From Bacillota bacterium (GTDB taxonomy: Bacteria; Bacillota; Clostridia; Oscillospirales; CAG-382), in assembly GCA_029550965.1 (NCBI GenBank), contig JAKPGJ010000009.1, positions 1 through 64,000 on the forward strand: 64,000 nt of DNA. Reading direction: 5' to 3'. Numbering within the stretch: position 1 is the first letter of the stretch; every line of letters starts with the position of its first letter. The notes beneath the pieces were generated by a model, which did not search any database, had not been told where the DNA came from, and saw only the letters and a program-made list of their open reading frames with translations. Of this stretch, positions 61,373 to 64,000 are shown one piece after another. A program made the position numbers and the translations under genes.

Positions 61373-61902
61373 GCGCGATTCTGATTGCCGGATTCGGCGG
61401 CCAGGGCGTTTTGTTTGCCGGAAAGCAGCTTGCGCTTGCCGGAATGAAAATGGATAAGCAGGTCAGCTTTATCCCTTCCTACGGTCCAGAAATGCGCGGC
61501 GGAACCTCCAACTGCTCGGTCAACATCGACGACGAGCCGATCGGCTCGCCGGTCGTTACCCGGCCGGAAATCCTTTTGGTCTTAAACCTGCCCTCGTTCG
61601 AGAAGTTCGAAAGCAAGGTGGTTCCCGGCGGAACCATGATCGTCAACAGCTCGCTGGTTCATGTAAAATCACAGCGCGCAGACATTCACGCGTACTACAT
61701 ACCCGCGACCGAACTTGCCGACCAGAACGGACTGAGCGGGCTCGCGAACGTCATTATGCTCGGCAAGATGTTAAAAGCGACCGGCATTTTTGAGTTTGAC
61801 TACTTCCGCGCGTGTCTGCTGGCTTCGGCGCCCAAGTCCAGGCCGCAGCTCGGAGAAATGAACGCAAAGGCATTAGAGATTGGATATAACTATGAAGGAT
61901 AA
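61369..61902 (+). CDS. vorC: 2-oxoacid:ferredoxin oxidoreductase, gamma subunit
   Basis: A 177-residue subunit of the POR gamma family: ILIAGFGGQGVLFAGKQLALAGM at the start, then FIPSYGPEMRGGTSNCSVNIDDEPIGSPVV. It forms part of the CoA-binding region. It starts with ATG overlapping the vorA TGA, so the four subunits are translated in step. It completes the vorDBAC set; ispD starts 11 bases before its end. Confidence 0.94.
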   Translation: MSAILIAGFGGQGVLFAGKQLALAGMKMDKQVSFIPSYGPEMRGGTSNCSVNIDDEPIGSPVVTRPEILLVLNLPSFEKFESKVVPGGTMIVNSSLVHVKSQRADIHAYYIPATELADQNGLSGLANVIMLGKMLKATGIFEFDYFRACLLASAPKSRPQLGEMNAKALEIGYNYEG

Positions 61903-62629
61903 CACTGACGCAAAAGTCAGCAAAAGACCTTTTGTCAGCGGTATTATCGTGGCAGCCGGCAGCAGCGTCCGCATGAACGCGGGCCTGCCCGCCGGAACCA
62001 TCTCCAAGCCGCTGATCAAACTCGGCAGAAAAACGGTTTTTGAATACGTCATAGAGGCTTTCGCGGCTTCCTCGGTGGACGAAATCATTGTCGTCTGCGC
62101 GGACAAATCCGCTTTTCTGCCGCTGATCCCGAAGGAGTTAAAAAAGCCGGTTCGCTTTGCCGAGGGCGGAAAGACCCGCGCCATCTCGGTATATAACGGC
62201 GTGTCCGCTTCCAAACAAGGTGACGGACTGGTTTGCATACACGACTGTGCGCGCCCGTTTGTCACTTCCGAGATGATCGACAAAGTCATCGACGCCGCGG
62301 TTCAAAGCGGGGCGGCGACCGCTTCGCATCCGGTAACCGATACCATTAAATACGTCAATCCGGAAGCAAAAACCATCTACACGCCCGAGCGCAAGTACCT
62401 TGTTTCGGTGCAGACGCCGCAGGCGTTCTCCAAAAAGATATACACCGTATCCTTCGCGCTTGCGCAAAAGCAGAATATGACGGCGACCGACGAGACCAGC
62501 ATGGTGGAAAACGCCGGTTTTCAGGTCACGTACGTCGAAACGCCGCGGACAAACATCAAGCTGACGACGCCCGAGGACATTAAAACCGCAAAAGCGATTC
62601 TGTTTTTGCAGGAGAGAGGAGAGCTGTAA
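61892..62629 (+). CDS. ispD: 2-C-methyl-D-erythritol 4-phosphate cytidylyltransferase
   Basis: A 245-residue enzyme of the non-mevalonate isoprenoid pathway, joining CTP to methylerythritol phosphate. The ATG at 61892 is chosen. The N-terminal CTP loop is GIIVAAGSSVRMN with the Arg, the SKPL Lys follows, and later motifs are VCIHDCARPFV, VTDTIKYV and VQTPQAFSK. The loop between is longer than in E. coli. It is directly followed by ispF, the enzyme two steps later, with ispF starting on the next base. Confidence 0.93.
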   Translation: MKDNTDAKVSKRPFVSGIIVAAGSSVRMNAGLPAGTISKPLIKLGRKTVFEYVIEAFAASSVDEIIVVCADKSAFLPLIPKELKKPVRFAEGGKTRAISVYNGVSASKQGDGLVCIHDCARPFVTSEMIDKVIDAAVQSGAATASHPVTDTIKYVNPEAKTIYTPERKYLVSVQTPQAFSKKIYTVSFALAQKQNMTATDETSMVENAGFQVTYVETPRTNIKLTTPEDIKTAKAILFLQERGEL

Positions 62630-63109
62630 ATGAACGCTTTTCGAATCGGGCACGGATACGACGTGCACCGGCTTGTCCCGGGCAGAAAGCTAATCATCGG
62701 CGGCGTATGCGTCCCGCACGAGACCGGGCTTGACGGGCATTCCGACGCGGACGTGCTGCTGCACGCGGTCTGCGACGCGCTCCTCGGCGCGGCGGCGCTG
62801 CGGGATATCGGTTATCATTTTCCGGACAGCGACGACGCATTCAAGGGCATATCCTCCTTAAAACTGCTCGCGAAAGTGAACGAATTAATCAAAAGCAAGG
62901 GTTTTTCTGTCGGCAACATCGACGCCACCGTCATCGCGCAAAGACCCAAACTTGCGCCCTATATTGCGGAGATGAGAAAAAACATCGCCGAAACGCTGGG
63001 TATTGAAACAGAGCAGGTAAACATCAAGGCGACCACCGAAGAGGGTTTGGGCTTTACCGGAAAAAAAGAAGGAATCGCCGCGCACGCGGTTGCGCTGATT
63101 TATCAATAA
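62630..63109 (+). CDS. ispF: 2-C-methyl-D-erythritol 2,4-cyclodiphosphate synthase
   Basis: A 159-residue zinc enzyme of usual length. Zinc ligands are Asp and His in GHGYDVHRL and His in [24 protein letters not shown] and [15 protein letters not shown] follow, and [25 protein letters not shown] ends it. It cyclises CDP-methylerythritol phosphate. It starts directly after the ispD stop with AGGAGAG ahead. The intermediate kinase ispE is not in this window. Confidence 0.97.
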   Translation: MNAFRIGHGYDVHRLVPGRKLIIGGVCVPHETGLDGHSDADVLLHAVCDALLGAAALRDIGYHFPDSDDAFKGISSLKLLAKVNELIKSKGFSVGNIDATVIAQRPKLAPYIAEMRKNIAETLGIETEQVNIKATTEEGLGFTGKKEGIAAHAVALIYQ

Positions 63110-63131
63110 ATCTACGAAAGAATGATTGCTT

Positions 63132-64000
63132 ATGGCGAAATGCAAAATTAAGGGAAACATCGTCACGCCGATGCGGATCATCGAAAACGGCGAGGTCTGC
63201 TTTGACGAAAAAGAAAACCGCATCACCTATGTCGGCGTTCAGAAAAACGATGACGGCGAGTACAAAGTTTATGATTATTCGGGCTGTTACGTCGCGCCCG
63301 GCTTTATCGACATTCACGTGCACGGCGGCGGCGGGCACGACTTTATGGACGGAACTGCCGAGGCTTTCCTGGGCGCCGCAAGACTGCACGCGTCGCACGG
63401 AACCGCGACGATGCTGCCCACGACCCTCTCCTGCTCCGACGAGGAGCTTTTCGAGGTTTTCAACATCTTTGACAAGGTGCAAAACGCCGAAAACGACGGC
63501 TCCTATCTTGCCGGTCTGCATTTGGAAGGCCCCTACTTCGCGCCGTCCCAAAAAGGCGCGCAGGACGAGCGTTATCTGAAGTTGCCGAAGAAAGAGCATT
63601 ACGAAAAAGTGCTCGAAGCGGGCAAGGGCAAAATCCTCCGCTGGACCGCCGCGCCCGAACTGGAGGGCGGCATGGAGCTGGGCGTCGAGCTGAAAAAACG
63701 CGGCATTCTTCCCTCCGCCGGCCATTCGGACGCGTTTTACGAGCAGGCGTTGGAAGCCTATGAGCACGGATACACCATGCTCACCCATTTTTACAGCGGC
63801 ATGAGCAGCCTTACCCGAATCAACGGATACCGCTATCCCGGACTGATTGAAAGCGGATACATGATTGATTTTGACGTCGAGATCATCGCGGACGGCTGTC
63901 ACCTTCCCGCTTCCCTGCTCAAACTGGTTTACCGCACGAAAGGCGCGGGCAAGGTCGCGCTGATTACCGACGCGATGCGCGGTGCGGGACAGACCGAGGG
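63132..64000 (+). CDS. nagA: N-acetylglucosamine-6-phosphate deacetylase, cut by right edge
   Basis: The first 289 codons of a NagA-type amidohydrolase are visible. Metal-site residues are in APGFIDIHVHGGGGHDFMD (the HxH) and the Glu of GLHLEGPYF. AGHSDA (His) and LTHFYSGMS (His) follow, and the last part seen has ADGCHLP and ITDAMRGAG with the catalytic Asp. It removes acetate from GlcNAc-6-P in wall or chitin sugar recycling. No strong ribosome-binding site is seen before the ATG. The C-terminal roughly 90 residues are beyond the window. Confidence 0.92.
   Translation, partial: MAKCKIKGNIVTPMRIIENGEVCFDEKENRITYVGVQKNDDGEYKVYDYSGCYVAPGFIDIHVHGGGGHDFMDGTAEAFLGAARLHASHGTATMLPTTLSCSDEELFEVFNIFDKVQNAENDGSYLAGLHLEGPYFAPSQKGAQDERYLKLPKKEHYEKVLEAGKGKILRWTAAPELEGGMELGVELKKRGILPSAGHSDAFYEQALEAYEHGYTMLTHFYSGMSSLTRINGYRYPGLIESGYMIDFDVEIIADGCHLPASLLKLVYRTKGAGKVALITDAMRGAGQTE

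Overview
The window reads as chromosomal DNA from an anaerobic, endospore-forming, Gram-positive clostridium, probably of the Oscillospiraceae/Ruminococcaceae kind; this placement is inferred from gene content, since there is no rRNA. Spore genes (yqfC-yqfD, a ylbJ-like gene, a SleB-type hydrolase, two CotF-like coat proteins), oxygen-sensitive enzymes (pyruvate formate-lyase with its activase, a 2-oxoacid:ferredoxin oxidoreductase), ThyX and a dockerin-bearing secreted protein all fit. Most genes use GC-rich codons, while two blocks (about 1-1260 and 40260-45040) are AT-rich and carry decayed genes.

Layout: 1-1260 is accessory DNA. It holds the first codons of a probable radical-SAM peptide maturase running off the left edge, a small element with IS3-type inverted ends, and a broken IS200-type transposase. 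tRNA-Tyr, tRNA-Thr and tRNA-Leu follow (1305-2992), with an amidase between them. 3121-5766 has a small Cys-rich protein, ylbJ and yqfCD. 5811-10903 is a two-component system with an FtsX-type ABC transporter; the transporter promoter carries 11-bp direct repeats. 11111-19104 has a dipeptidase, an orphan class I fumarase beta subunit, a DivIVA-like protein, SleB, an envelope protein pair and a divergent Rrf2 regulator/cysK pair. 19157-23352 is a MoxR/DUF58/transglutaminase cluster interrupted by a GrpB-family gene. 24326-26328 is a sigma factor broken by one in-frame TAA, followed by its likely anti-sigma partner. 26370-37624 holds pflBA, a FecR-zinc ribbon protein, a nucleotidyltransferase-like protein, a sugar 4,6-dehydratase, a metallo-hydrolase, coat proteins and a dockerin protein.

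The most notable locus is 37652-40256: a sigma-A promoter, a T-box leader and a terminator ahead of one protein that fuses an XRE helix-turn-helix, a cupin and an AMP-forming acyl-CoA synthetase. The specifier is best read as ATC (Ile). A complete vorDBAC-type ferredoxin oxidoreductase lies at 59336-61902. Together these suggest, by inference, tRNA-controlled salvage of branched-chain acids into isoleucine by reductive carboxylation.

40678-45040 is a wrecked helicase-nuclease gene resembling single-gene phage-defence proteins, with an intact small lipoprotein gene embedded in it. The right third is housekeeping: hrcA-grpE-dnaK-dnaJ under a CIRCE operator, thyX-tmk-GNAT, a DJ-1/PfpI protein, a CPBP protease, mltG, a U32 peptidase, a P-loop ATPase, vorDBAC, ispD, ispF and a nagA cut by the right edge.
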